Positions 21,097 to 33,600 of a stretch of 64,000 bases of DNA are shown here, piece after piece. This DNA comes from Adineta ricciae (Eukaryota; Rotifera; Eurotatoria; Adinetida; Adinetidae): assembly GCA_905250025.1 (NCBI GenBank), contig CAJNOJ010000384.1:1-64000 (forward strand). Reading direction: 5' to 3'. The position numbers and the translations under genes were made by a program. Every line of letters begins with the position of its first letter. Position 1 is the first letter of the stretch. The notes below the pieces were generated by a model that ran no database searches, was not told the origin of the DNA, and saw only the letters and a list, made by a program, of their open reading frames with translations.

Positions 21097-23652
21097 CTAT
21101 TCTCCTAATAAATTAAAAAAACGCATTCCCCAATAACTTATTAAAAAAGCAGTTGGATCTGATTCTACAAATCCATCACCACCATCCAAATCATAGACAT
21201 TATAACCCCATGTATCAACAGTTCGTTCGTCAGGTGGTAACATTTTTATTGAGCGAAGTGCTCTCTCCATATCACAAAAAGCAGGCACATTAATTTGAAC
21301 ATCCAATCGATCACTATTGAATTGTGGCCAGTTAATAAGTTCTAATGGCCAACGTTGCATATACCATATTCCATCTTTTGATAATGAATTACAATCGAAT
21401 TCAGGAGAAGTTCGACGAGATGTTTTGAATAAATGCTGAGTTTGATTCACCTGACCAGTGGCATAACAATAAATGAAATTATAAAATGGTGATTTATCCA
21501 TTTGTTTATACTTATGCGCTAGTTCTAATCCAATCGTCATATATTCTAATAGATTATCGACAACTGATTGTGCACGTTCCTTCTGAGCTTGAGATAAGAG
21601 AGGCGTAGAAGTAAGTTTATTAATTGCAGAAACTAAATTAAAATAGGACCAATAAGCGAGTACATCATTCCAATATTTAACTTGACATACTGCAATCATC
21701 TTTTGATTAATGATATTAACATCATAATGGTAAGTGTCAATAAGAAGTTTCGTAGCATTAAGAAAACGTTCGTCATCACTATAAACATAAGTGTGAATGA
21801 GAAAAGCCAATATTTCAAGACTACCAAGTCCTCGTTCATCTACATAACCAATATCACTATTTATATCTAACGGATTCCAAACACCTCTTTGAGTACCATT
21901 CGTACCTTCTAAATACCAATCATGAGTTAAAATATGATTAGTGATATTGAAAAGTAACGTATAAGCTCTCTGGCGTTCATCATCATTACTAGCTAAAATA
22001 TCATGTACTAATGGATGAACAAATTCATGTCCGACAGCTTCATCAGATGAAGTATCACCCTCATATTGAAGAGTTGGATAAATAGGAGATAAAAACCATC
22101 GATGTGGAGCAGGAGGAGTCTCATTACGTTTTGCAATTGAACGAGCAGGATAACCAGGAATACCTGTAACTTTATGAAGAAATTCTAATGCTTCAAAGTG
22201 AGTCCATGCAGATGTTTTGACTGCTGCATCTTGAGTTACTTTATAGCGAAAGATTTGACTACTTAAATACTTTGAAGTGCAAAGACCATCATTATCATCT
22301 GGCCCTTTGACACAAGTACGACTATCTCCCCATGATGACATACTGCAGCCCGATACCAAATTATATCTGTCATGTCTACCTGGTTGATTGAAGAAATCTT
22401 GAAAATGTTTTGCTTTTTGTGCCAATGTCCACATTTGAAAATGAAGAACGGCTAAGCCTTTACTAGTGACTGCTACAGCAGTACTGCCGAATACAGCCAA
22501 TGAAACTATATTGACCAATGAATCGCGATTAGGCATATATCGAGCACTATTAAATACACGCCAAGCATTCATGTCGCTATCATTAGGATTATAACGCATC
22601 ATTCCACGAATAGAGCCCAACCAAACTCGACTGTCAGATAATGTTGAATGGCTTACACCTAACGTAGTAATATTAGCAAATGGTAAATGACCAATATATG
22701 ATCCTGGGTTAGAAATTTGTCCTGCCAATCTAGAAAAAAACCAATGTACGCGTCCTGTCGACATGATAATTGGTGAAAGAAGAGTAATGCCAGTGTCTTG
22801 CCCTATCCATAATTTATCTTGTTCATTATTATAAACTAATGCAGTGATAGGTGCATCAATGAGTCCAGTGATTAGCTCACGGCGCCATTGTTCATCGTCA
22901 TTGGTATATGAATAAATCCAGAGTTTGGTTTCTGTACCAATGAAAGCTGTTTTATGTTGTGAACTCCAGGCTAAAGACGAAACAGATTCATTTATTTCAT
23001 TAATATAAGGATGAATAATAAATGTTGAAAGATCTAATCCATGAAATCCTGTATTCGTAGCAATATATAACCATCCTGCTGTTCCTATATCATCTATAAA
23101 CAAACCGGCTGTAATATTGGAAATATTTGATAAAACAGAAGGAAACGCGATAGTTTTTATGATGCTGCAAGAAATTGCATCTGATTGATTGCATAAAATT
23201 AACTGTATACGTTGTAAGGAGATGAGAGCAGCTGTACAAATCATAGCAGTAGTTTTATTGTGTGAAGCAACCAAGAAGCTTTTTGTGTCAATTTCAGGCA
23301 AAACTACTGAAGTTTTGTTGTCAGACAAAGACATCCAAGACATTTGTAGTGTTTGAACTGTTGAATTAGTATTTTGAGTTAATAACCAAAAACTTTCAGT
23401 TGCTTGAAAATAATATTGTGGCAATGCAATAACTTGATATACATTTTGAATATTAGTAAGTACTGGCCAAGCAGTAGATTCATTGGCAAATGGCGCGAAT
23501 AAATAACGTTTAGCTATGACCTGTTCATATTCGACATCTGGAATAGGTTCCGATAATATTCGATGAGCATTAATCAGAGATCTATGTTTTACTAAAAATA
23601 GACTATTGACTATTATTATATAGACCAAGGACCAAACGAATGTTGACCACAT
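21097..23652 (-). CDS. secreted beta-propeller / alpha-toroid protein, 851 aa, intronless
   Basis: It begins with a hydrophobic signal or anchor (residues 5-22, FVWSLVYIIIVNSLFLV). Residues about 60-420 carry propeller-like repeats: TAFIGTETKLWIYS, DKLWIGQDTGITLL, SRVWLGSIRGMMRYN and AVAVTSKGLAVLH. These resemble the sensor propeller of two-component regulators (Reg_prop). Residues about 470-851 are helical with GDTSSDEAVGHEF and motifs typical of an alpha/alpha toroid, and many N-glycosylation sites. The function is unknown; a carbohydrate-active enzyme is possible but not shown. The absence of any intron in 2.5 kb is unusual beside multi-exon neighbours and would fit retroposition or acquisition from elsewhere. 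It lies inside the membrane-family cluster but is unrelated to it. Confidence 0.7.
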   Translation of the reverse strand: MWSTFVWSLVYIIIVNSLFLVKHRSLINAHRILSEPIPDVEYEQVIAKRYLFAPFANESTAWPVLTNIQNVYQVIALPQYYFQATESFWLLTQNTNSTVQTLQMSWMSLSDNKTSVVLPEIDTKSFLVASHNKTTAMICTAALISLQRIQLILCNQSDAISCSIIKTIAFPSVLSNISNITAGLFIDDIGTAGWLYIATNTGFHGLDLSTFIIHPYINEINESVSSLAWSSQHKTAFIGTETKLWIYSYTNDDEQWRRELITGLIDAPITALVYNNEQDKLWIGQDTGITLLSPIIMSTGRVHWFFSRLAGQISNPGSYIGHLPFANITTLGVSHSTLSDSRVWLGSIRGMMRYNPNDSDMNAWRVFNSARYMPNRDSLVNIVSLAVFGSTAVAVTSKGLAVLHFQMWTLAQKAKHFQDFFNQPGRHDRYNLVSGCSMSSWGDSRTCVKGPDDNDGLCTSKYLSSQIFRYKVTQDAAVKTSAWTHFEALEFLHKVTGIPGYPARSIAKRNETPPAPHRWFLSPIYPTLQYEGDTSSDEAVGHEFVHPLVHDILASNDDERQRAYTLLFNITNHILTHDWYLEGTNGTQRGVWNPLDINSDIGYVDERGLGSLEILAFLIHTYVYSDDERFLNATKLLIDTYHYDVNIINQKMIAVCQVKYWNDVLAYWSYFNLVSAINKLTSTPLLSQAQKERAQSVVDNLLEYMTIGLELAHKYKQMDKSPFYNFIYCYATGQVNQTQHLFKTSRRTSPEFDCNSLSKDGIWYMQRWPLELINWPQFNSDRLDVQINVPAFCDMERALRSIKMLPPDERTVDTWGYNVYDLDGGDGFVESDPTAFLISYWGMRFFNLLGE

Positions 23653-24829
23653 TATACCACGTTAGAATAAAAAAATGTTTTGTAGAGGTAAGAAAAATGA
23701 CTTACATATGATATAGTTACAGGTAACGGCAACACGAAGCAACGATATCATAAATATAGATTAGATTAATTGCATACAAGATAAAATATTTAATGTTGTG
23801 AAGCTTTCTTTTTAAATGCAAATAGTTGATGTTGTTGAAAGACACTTTATAAAAAATAAAAACACACCGTAACTTAATAGTTTATACTAGAGCGTGTGGA
23901 TGCGAATGTATTTCACTCAGACCATCCATCTGCTACTTACAGGTCTTTGTTATAGGGTGAGAGTGAGCTAACAGATCTGGGTGAAAATTACACAAATCAT
24001 TTTTTTTGTATGCGTTAACGTTAGCAACGTTTTTGTTAAAATATCTTTGTATTATAGACTGATTGAATAACTGATTCCTGAGTCAACAGAGAACTTAATA
24101 ATAACATCATTCAGTAGGTGTTTATTTGATATTAACCCCTTACAACAGAGTGCGTCCTCCAGAAGACATTAGACTACTCGTTATATAACGGAGGAATCAC
24201 GCTTTATTTCCGAAGGTTACTATTTTTCAGAATGCAGACAGTCCAAATGGACGTAAGATCGAAACAATAACGTACCGAGGCTGCTGTCAAACACCTAAAC
24301 ATAGATTACAAAATTTTCAATCCTTTAGCCACATTCGATTTCTCGGACATCCCTATTTTCTGAGCATACAATATGAATTTTGAGTGATATTATTAGATTA
24401 TGTTTTATATCGATGTAATACGATACTCTCACATTGCAAAAAGTATCATTTTGGTATAGCACTATTTGTCACAGTAATTATCTTTATCATAAATAATAAG
24501 AGATGTTTCAAAATATCATCAGAATGAACTTATAATAATTCTGAATCCTGTTACACTAAGTCATCCAAGCGTAAATCTATGAAGATTATAATTCACTCAC
24601 GCCGCCCGAGTAAGAAAACTTTTTGAGTTCACTCAATAGTTCTGACCACCACATATGCTTACAGATGGACCATAATCTCTACTCAATTAATTAACCAGTA
24701 GAAAGAATCGAATAACTTGAATTTCAATTAAAGACAAGAACAACAACAAATAAGTTATGATTGTGAGATAGACTTGAATACGAATGCTACACATACGATA
24801 GACAAATCTGTGTTGTTGTTATAATTATT
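23653..24829. other. intergenic, no gene seen
   Basis: AT-rich and without a supported open frame. It includes the presumed promoter of the 851-aa gene. A short GGGTGAGAGTGAG motif at 23956-23968 weakly resembles the telomere-like tracts. Confidence 0.4.
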
Positions 24830-24965
24830 CCTCATGAAAAGTTTGAGATGGGAAACCAGAATCGAAAGTATCATTGTAGAGATACCCATATGTATCCAAA
24901 CTACTGCTCAATGTAATTAGTATAATATCCATTTGTTGATACATTAATCTCTACAGCTTGATAAT
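24830..24965 (-). pseudogene. relic of a secreted all-beta domain (copy 1)
   Basis: On the minus strand, in two frames, the sequence reads QAVEINVSTNGYY and, after a frame change, SSLDTYGYLYNDTFDSGF. It parallels the all-beta domain of the astacin-kelch protein (INIKVSAAGSYIF and DTFAYIYDQAFNP). No flanking exons are intact. Confidence 0.5.
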
Positions 24966-25324
24966 AATAAAGTATTACTTAGCAAACATCCTTACAGCAA
25001 TACATTTTTTGACCTAGAATTTGTCAAAGCTGACAAATAGGTCGATTACATTTGCGAAGAATCTAATCACAAGCAAAATGAATAAGTTGTCTTTTCAAAA
25101 AGTCTTCGTCTGTAATCGAACGGGTCAATTTGTCTCTCATTACTTCGATCCAGTAATAAACAGGTTTTCTGAACTGATTCTAAGAGATAATGAGAGATAT
25201 AGTGCACGTGAAGTATGATTTTTGCACGATAGATTTGGTAAAATAAGGAAAAAATGAACTTTAAAATGCGTTCCTGTAGATTGAAGAAAACATTCTAATC
25301 CGATCTGTCCAAGCGTAGTCAACC

Positions 25325-25475
25325 GTCGCTATTTTCAAGTACAAAAGTTTGAAAGAGAAACGAGGGATCGAAAGTACTATTGTATAAATATCCATATGTA
25401 GTTAAATCATCATCCGATGCAATACTGTAGTATCCATTTGCCGATACGTTAATCTGAATAGCTTGATAAAACTAG
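25325..25475 (-). pseudogene. relic of a secreted all-beta domain (copy 2)
   Basis: The minus strand reads YQAIQINVSANGYYSIASDD and then LTTYGYLYNSTFDP. It is a better-preserved sister of the relic at 24830-24965, 500 bp away. A TGA ends the frame after VLENSDG. The parent was probably a secreted protein like the astacin-kelch chimera. Confidence 0.5.
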
Positions 25476-26434
25476 CATGGCTGAGATCAAATGGCTTCCA
25501 CGACAATACATTAGAGTATAAGTGTGCTTGAAGTTGATATGTAAGTTGAGTACACTATTGGGGAATTACCTATCGAAAGAGCCATAAACAATGAAAGTTT
25601 TCATTTATATCGGTCTTTCTAAGTAAGAATTCGAAAAGATGTTCATGGCATCTGATTTTGACCACAATGATGTTCTTCTATTTCATATTACTACAAATTA
25701 CTCTGATTTAAAATTAAATGAATTTCCTGCAAATTCATATTTTTAACATAACGATAAGCATGATAAAATTTATCGGTGTTTTATGGATACAAAACACTGA
25801 CTATGCTACTATAGAGAAGATGGATGATCTATCTGATATGAAAGCGCTCCAAATAACATATATGGCAAAATCAATAAGAAAAAATCGAAACTTGCTGATT
25901 TCTAAAATAAACGAGTTGGCTTAGGAATGATTAAATGATGTATATAAGTTCGACCTATACGAAAAAAGATTGGCACAGCATGAATTAGTAACAAACACCA
26001 TTGCAGCAGTTTGACATATTTTTCATCAAACAAAATAATATGTAGAAATATCAAAGATAACATTGGTACAAAAGAAAGACAATAAATACTGTAATATCGA
26101 GAAAAATAAACTATGATACGAAGAATTAGGAAATCGCATACGATCAATGTGTGACTATTGAAGAGAAAAAAGACACTTAAAACAAATTTTCTCATGTAAT
26201 TTTCAGTTTGAAACTTAATAATAATTTATTTGAATATAAATTTAAAAAGAGATTATTTAGATAGACAGAATGAGTAATGCTAAAATCTCATCTCTCTCTC
26301 TAATGTAAAAAATATTCTCGTCTTTCACTCATAATAAAATGTGCTAATCGTCATTTGTCGTGCTGGTTATAATATCCAATCTAAGAAGAAAAAAAAAGAT
26401 AAGAATATTTTATTTGATTCCTAAACTTCTTTCT
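25476..26434. other. intergenic; one hydrophobic frame of doubtful status
   Basis: The minus-strand frame at 25902-26195 (97 codons) encodes about three hydrophobic segments (IYCLSFVPMLSLIFLHII, WCLLLIHAVPIFF). It could be a GPCR remnant, but nothing beside it completes a gene. Otherwise the sequence is AT-rich. Confidence 0.35.
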
Positions 26435-29400
26435 TTACTTTGCGATAAATATTGAAAATATAACGAGACCTGTTATTGTTATTAGTAATAGAGTACAGAT
26501 AAAAATGATCTTAAAAGAACATTGAAATGATGAATTATCAACATTTATGGATGTTTCATTAATTGAAGAATTCTGTTGAATAGGATATTTTCTTTTCTTA
26601 CGATATTGATAAATTTTAAATAGAATCTGTACGATTGTAGGACAAATCCATTGTAGAACAATAGTTAAACCACCTTCTAGACCAAGAATAAGAGTTATTG
26701 TATAAAGTAAATTAAAATTTTGAATATATGCATATGAACATAATAATGGTGAACATTGTTCATAATATGATGAATAATTGATTTTTGTTGTCCATCGTTC
26801 AACAAAGAGATCATCAACAAATTTACTAATAGTTGTATTCATTAAAAATCGACTCGTCATGATTGGTAGTGCATTTGATGAATTAACATAGTTTGTGTAT
26901 TGTTGAAGAAGATTTAAACATGTTTGATTATAGAAACATTCAAGAGTTGAACTAAGAAGTGATTCACTTGGTGTACAACCTATTTTCAAACCTTGAATTG
27001 GAATCAATTTCAATGGATTTATTTCAATAAAATTTGCTTGAGTAGTACAATTTGAATATAATCCACAAGAACATTGTTCATCATAGATTAGAGCTTCGGT
27101 TGGTGCATACATTCCACGAGGATCATTCCAAGGTACAATATATTCAAAATTTGTTCCATACATTGATATAATTGCATTTCCATGATTGATACTACGAATT
27201 AAATAGAAAAGACGACCAAAGATATTAGATGTCATTGGTTGATTTTGTTCAATTAATGATTCGAGATGTTGACTAAAAGTTTCTTCGGATAAAAGTTCAG
27301 TTGTAACTAATAGAAAAGAAAGAACTTGTTCGATAGAATTCTTTACTGTTTGTATAGACAGATTGCATAAACCAGTTAAAAATTGCAGATGGGCAGAAAC
27401 GAAACGGCGATAATCATTTCGTGCATAAGTAGAAAAATTCGATAGAAGATTATTGGTAAGATCAATTCGCCATTGATTTGATACAAATGAACTCGAACAA
27501 ATCTGAAAAGATCGAAAAAGAATAAGAAAACATAATGTTGAAGATTCTTTACCTGATGAAATATTGGTTCAATATGAATAAAATGATTGTATGATGATGC
27601 AATCACTGAACAAGAACATTTTAAGTTATCACCATAAATACTTTTCATATGTTTATATTGATAAAAAGATGGGTGATCAAATACTTCGGTTAATGTTCTC
27701 GGTTGAATGATTGTATATAAAATAAGAATAACAAAAGAGATAATAAGTAGAATGATATATAAACGTGTAGCCAATCGACCAAGATATTGGGCAATTGTTT
27801 GATCAATATTATTATCGAAATCTCGTATAAGAAATACATTTAGATTGACAAGAGTTTTAAATAAAAACGTAATTGAATTCTTTGACTTTGTTTTCCAACG
27901 TTCGGCCCATGACTGATGTCCATTTTTTCTTTCAGATTGTTTTTTCCTACGTAATTTTGGTAAATGAAAGATAAATTTATAAAGATATGGTGTAAGCAAA
28001 TGTAATGTAGCAGCTAAGCCGCCAATCATAGACAATAATACTATCAATATTCCGATAGTAGTTTTCGAACGAACTCTTTCTGAATAAGTACAATGACTTG
28101 GTGCACATGAATGATAATATTGATCATACGATAATGATGAATTCCATTGTTCAATCATCATATTTTTTATAATGATTGAAATTGAAGTATTCGGAGGGAA
28201 ACGATGTAATGTTGGATCGTAGACCAAACTAGGAATATTACACCATAATGGATGTCTTTCACATAAACCAGGTATTTGTATTTCAGTAATATTTAATAGA
28301 TTTGAAAGACAATTTGAATTTGAATAAAAACATTGAAGCGTTGAAAGAAACAAAGATTCAGTTGTTCTACAACTCCTACGAAAATCTGGTAGTACGGATA
28401 GAATATTATATTCAGAGTCAAGTACAGAATCATATGTATTGTTATAAACAGCACTAATACTTTGACAATGTGGATTATTGGCACATACACATGTGTTCAT
28501 TGTTGAATTAACATCAACAATTTGCGGTAAACGAAATGCTATCTGAAAGAGAAAAATAAGAGTAAGTTTCATAAAAAAAAATGCACATACCTCTAACCAT
28601 TCATCACCAGTTGTTTCATTCGATGCTACAGTCACATGTAAATTCTCATCATGTATATTCCAAAAAAGTACCACTGATCCCATATAAGGTTGATCAATAT
28701 GCATGAAAAGACTTGCTATTTCAATGAGAAGATCAAAATAAGTAATTGTTGTATGATAGAATTGATGAAGAGTAGCATTCATTTGTAGATTAAAATCGAA
28801 TTCGGTCAGAACATTAGACACAACCAATGATTGTAAGAGAAAACGACTCACAGCATTTTCTCTCGTTCTATTCGCTAGTTGACAAAGATTAGATAACAAT
28901 CGTAAATATCCATGCGCTCTATGACGCCAATCTACAGGAATCCAAAGAGATGAAAATTCTTCCCACAATGAAATCCATTGAGGATCAATAAATTCACTTG
29001 AACATATTTGATGTAAAGTTGGAGATAATGAAATAAAATCTTCATAAGGAATAGTTGTGTTAATACAAGAACATCGAAGTGTCTTTGAATGTAAGACTTG
29101 TAAATTATTGTACATATCTATAGATGGATTGACTACGGATCTTGTCACGATTTCAGTACTTAATGAAGTAAAGAAAATAAGAACAAGAAATAAACCTAAG
29201 AACACATAGTTAAAATCAAAGAAGGAAAAGAAATTTGACAAAAATTATCGTACCAATGAAGAGAATTAGATAGACACATGTGATAATTCTTTGTTGTTTG
29301 ATATTCGATTTAGATCGTTTATTTTTATTTTTAAATAAATTTAATCGTAGAAGTGATTGGTTCAGCATACGCATACGTTCCACGTAAGATACTAGAAACT

Positions 29401-30983
29401 TAGATATTTATTAAATGTTCTATTATATAGTAGAATTACCTGACTCAATATTTGGATTTTTTGATTGCCATTTTAATGGAATTTTAATAAAAACTAATGC
29501 GATGACACGGCATATTAATGTAAGACTACCATAGAGACTAATAAAGAGAGTAAGTGCAAAGGAAAAATTCGTCGAATTCGTTGCTCTATATGTACAAGAT
29601 GACGGTGCACACTCTTTGAAATATTTCGAATAGTTAAGCGTTGTTGACCATTCATTAATGAAAAGATTTGTTAAAATATTGTATACAGATATATTTTGTT
29701 TTTCAGAACGTAGAACATAATTGGACCAATTGTATGACATCTATACAAAAAAACAATTTTATAACACAGATGACAATGAGAAGTATGTCGGAAAGAAAGA
29801 TATTCCATACTCGATTAAGCTCAGGAAAATAATCTGATAGTAATTCAAGACATTCGATATCATATAGACAATCTAGTGTACTTGAAAGAATGGCTTCAAC
29901 AGGCGTACATGCGCCATAGAAGCCTTTGATTAATGTTGTATTTGATTCAATTATAGACCATTCTTCATGAGATGAATAATGTGAAATATTTGAAACAGAA
30001 AAGAAATCAGCTGCACTAATTGGATTTTCTTTACCACATATAGCGCGTACTTCTAAATAGGAATCATTTTCAGTACTGGTGATCACTTTTGTTGGTTTTT
30101 GGTAAGCAGCAAAATGGTCTTTATTTACTGTCGTGTAAATAATACTGTTGGTGTTAAGAGCTGAAATTAGATAGTTTCCTTGTGTAGTCGTTTTGAGATA
30201 ATTTAAATATGAGACAATCATAATAGATGCATTATTCCTATAAAAATCTACAATGCTATTAATTCGATACTGAACTTCTGTTTCTCGAAGAAGATAAATC
30301 GTGACAAACTGATGATTATCAAATTCTAATTGATTTTGAGAAATTGTCTTTTCTGAAAGTAAACAAAAACTAGCGAGAAGTTTGAACTAAATGTGAAAAA
30401 ATAAATTGAGAAAACTCTTTCAACATCATTTTCGTTTTACTTGAGAATTGGCTGTTGTTCGAAAATCTAACGTACCATATCGACTTGCATCAGATAGATA
30501 CAATGTTCTAATCCATTCTTCACTAATGAAAATGCTCGAACAAACAGGATGAAATGTGATGAGATTGGAGACGAAAATATTATACGGAATCGCAACTTTC
30601 GAACATGGACAAGATAATGTTGTCGAATGTTTGATATAGAGCTGCTCGAAAAGATCAAGAGTAATAGGAGACGTTGTAATTGTTCGAGATTCTGGTCTCA
30701 TCAAGGCCATATAAAAAAGAATATAAAGTGATACTAAAAAGAAGGGAGTTTATATTTTGAGAGAATTATTTTCTTGTAATTATTCACTTGAAAGAAGAAA
30801 AATATAGAACCAAGTTGCATATGTTTGGTATTGAAGAATAGTTTTAGCATCCTGTAGATGGTCATTGTCATCGTCATCGTCATAATCATCTTCTTCAGGA
30901 AGGAAGAGATTATAATTACGTATATAATTTGTAATCCAACGGAGAATAGTTCTAGGTTGAATCATTGTAAAAACCCAAAGCAA
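26435..30983 (-). CDS. three-unit fusion of the two-TM Cys-rich membrane family
   Basis: Eight exons with seven short GT-AG introns (30734-30787, 30387-30440, 29741-29810, 29392-29439, 29196-29253, 28543-28590, 27503-27552) leave 4167 coding bases, a multiple of three, about 1388 aa. Three family units follow each other. Unit 1 spans 30983-29440 (CPCSKVAIPY, FHPVCSS, CTPVEAILSSTLDCLYD, CAPSSCTY). Unit 2 spans 29391 to about 27860 (CSCINTTIPY, LHQICSS, CVCANNPHC, CAPSHCTY). Unit 3 spans about 27850 to 26435 (CSCSVIASSY, GCTPSESLLSSTLECFY, CSPLLCSY, LGLEGGL). Each unit has TM1, ectodomain and TM2. Units 2 and 3 share one uninterrupted exon, so their fusion is seen directly; the unit 1-2 join depends on the 48-bp intron. 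Six membrane segments are expected. The family function is unknown. Confidence 0.75.
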
Positions 30984-31332
30984 AATTAACGAAAATAAGT
31001 TCGATATAAAGATTATTTATACCTATATCGATATATTTTTTATTTTGTCTGATGCACAGAAATAGTATCAGTATAGGCGGTAATATTTGCAGATTAGATC
31101 GATAGATATATATATCATTTTTCTTTCGTATTGGTTGAAGAACGAAAACGAACTTATATAAATATGTATTGGCATTAGAGTATAGATATTCAAACTTTTC
31201 TTTCTATAAAAGCATATTTTATGGCTTATTAAAAATTTGTCATCCTAGAAGCCATTTGCAAACACATTTCTTACCATATCAATTGACGGATAGGATCGTT
31301 CATCTTTTTAGTTTTTAACTTCGACAATACAA
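30984..31332. other. short intergenic stretch
   Basis: It is AT-rich upstream of the three-unit gene and probably contains its promoter. No separate gene is visible. Confidence 0.4.
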
Positions 31333-31525
31333 CTAATTTTCAGTTAGATATGCACCACTACTCTCTATGACTTGTCGCCATTGGTCTGCCAGAGATAGGA
31401 TACAGCATTCGTCGAAGTTCTTTGACTTTTGACCAGAGAAGTTGGCGATATTCATTTTTATGTCGTTGAACTTTCTCCATTGAGTTTTATCCCTCATTTT
31501 CGGCTGTATAAAAGCGTGATGTCTT
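31333..31525 (-). mobile_element. mariner transposase C-terminal relic
   Basis: The minus strand reads NFDECCILSLADQWRQVIES and then SGAYLTEN before a stop, which corresponds to the terminal L-RW-K-I--G-Y- segment of mariner transposases. The region upstream (about 31470-31525) has QWRKFNDIKMNIANF. The catalytic core is missing, so this is a dead end-fragment. It is a different lineage from the element at 1-474. Confidence 0.55.
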
Positions 31526-31903
31526 CCGAAATAAATAATAATGTAAACAATAAAATATACGCATTCTTCCTCATATTAATATAGAACCGCGTTGTGAGAA
31601 ATGATACGAAGAGAAAATCCAAAAGAACGATTTACGGACGAAAGAATCAGCTTCTGCTACGGTCGAGTTGGGGGAACCAACCATTCTTCTCTAAATCTCA
31701 CTAACTTTGGAGGATGCGAGGACTTATCAAAGATCATAGAAAGATAGCGTGTTTCGCTGTTTCTTTTGGTAAAAAAAGAAATTTTTGTACACCTTTCAAA
31801 TATTTTCACATTGTTTTCATGAGCAAGAGCATCGAGATGATCATACTTGTTTTCAAACATACCTTTCCAAAATACTTTCTTTGTTATTATGTTTCATAAA
31901 ATG
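31526..31903. other. unassigned sequence before the duplicated block
   Basis: A 67-codon minus-strand frame (31657-31860) is overlapped on the plus strand and has no recognised domain. No gene is supported. Confidence 0.35.
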
Positions 31904-31923
31904 CACCCTCACCCACACCCTCT
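31904..31923. repeat. telomere-like tract at the border of the duplicated block
   Basis: The bases CACCCTCACCCACACCCTCT directly precede the first base (31924) shared with the duplicate at 43157. The second copy lacks the tract at its border, so the junction differs on the two sides. Confidence 0.65.
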
Positions 31924-33600
31924 ACCTCATATATAATGCTATATATAGTACTAGAATCACCCTATCAAGCGTACATCTTATCGTAATAATTAATGTAGAT
32001 CATACAAATGCTAGAATAGTGAAACGACATGAAAGATCAAGAATAGGATGTTTATTCAAGTTCAGATTACGTAGTGCAGAAACAACTTGTACAATCTTGG
32101 TTGCCTTATGTAGAACTGTAAGAACATGTACACTTCCATCTTGAGGGTGGGCGTGGAGTTAAATTCTGTTCGCTGCTAGATATTACGATTGTTTCGTTGT
32201 TCGTATTAGACTAAATGTTTTTTCGACTTAGCAAGTGAACTTCACAATTTGATGTCATTTTACTGATTTTCTCGTAGTTCGATTCGTTAGTTTTAGTTTG
32301 TTGTTTGCAAGTATAGATTACATTATTCTTCAGCAATTCTTCCGTTGTTCTCATTGGTAATAGTGGTATCGGTAATCACTGACACATTTCTTTATGCTGT
32401 TGACAAAGAATATATTTTTCAAAACTCTACGCTAAAACTGACCACTAACCGTTGTACTTTGAAAAAGAAATTAAGCTTCTGATATTTAGTATAGCCGTAT
32501 AGACTACCATATGCTACACCCTCACACACACCAGCTATACTTCGCGTAGTTATAAGTAAGACCACAGGATAAACCTACGGAATTCTCTGAAAATGAACAA
32601 ATTTAGGAATATTCGTCTATCAACTGCACTTCAACTTCAACTTCAAGAAGTCTGGACAACAATCAGCAGTTACCGCAAAACTACCAATGGTTTCGTAGAT
32701 CAGGTGAAAACCCATCGGAGTCGTAACGAAACCATCTTGGGGTGTTGGAAATGATTGTCAAAATCTTAGAGTTTGACGAAACTACCTATTTTTAGTGTAT
32801 ATGTGTGTGTGTGTATGTTATTGCATATAGATATAGATATTTTTTAAATAAACATCTTTCACCTAACGACACGACCTAACAATGCCCGTACATACTGTTG
32901 GATAGAGAAAGTGCTTAACTACAAACCTACATAGATCTCACTTTGTAGTCGAAAAATTGTGTGTAACTCATAATCACCTTTCTGTTCATCAACTAAAATC
33001 AGACCTAGAAACAGCTTTCTCTCTGCGTCAAGAGTGTTTCGCTGTTCAGCTGTTGTTGCTCGTTCGTGATAAATTTCTGTTCATCAACTAAAATCAGACC
33101 GGGAAAAAATTTGCTTTCTTCCTCAGGGTATTTCGCTGTTCAGCTGTTATCTTTCAATAAAATAAAGAGAGAAGTAGCACATATTTGTCAGCTGCTGAGT
33201 GAAATAGAGAAAAACTGTTTCTGTTCGGCAAATCATTTGGAAAAACTTCAAATGCAAGGTGAGCAAGTTGACAGTGTTGGATGCTTTAGACGCCTCAAAC
33301 GGTTTTTTGTTGAACTAAATGTTTTTAAAAAGAACTCAATCGACGAAACAAGCATTAAAATAGAACGATGGTCTTCGCGTATATATATTGTTGTGCTGTG
33401 CTTGTCAATGTCAATTCTACTGGCTTACAACGGATTACATGTCGAACAAGTTCAGGTGGAAGTGAAGAATCCTTCTTTAGAAACATATCGGAAACTGATT
33501 ATGAAATATAGTGATAGTGTTGTCGAATGTCCATGTTCTCAGATTTCTTCTTTATATGAGTCATTCATTCAGCTGACACCCACATATCATAGTATTTGTT
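31924..33600 (+). repeat. segmental duplication, copy 1 (partner 43157-44721)
   Basis: About 1.6 kb is nearly identical to 43157-44721, differing by scattered single bases and short indels. Copy 1 has an extra tandem repeat of about 100 bp near 33060-33160 (TCTGTTCATCAACTAAAATC occurs twice, at 32989 and 33076). The block carries the upstream region and first exon part of the membrane-family gene at 33252. Two weak telomere-like words (32142-32158 and 32516-32530) lie inside it and recur in copy 2. Confidence 0.85.

Noticed and set aside
29374-29374. Alternative start of a separate two-unit gene at MRMLNQSLLRLN
   Set aside because: Possible, but the 48-bp GT-AG intron upstream joins the previous unit in frame, so one longer gene is preferred; kept as the alternative.
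31657-31860. 67-codon minus-strand frame near the mariner relic
   Set aside because: Overlapped by plus-strand frames and does not match any part of a transposase that I recognise.
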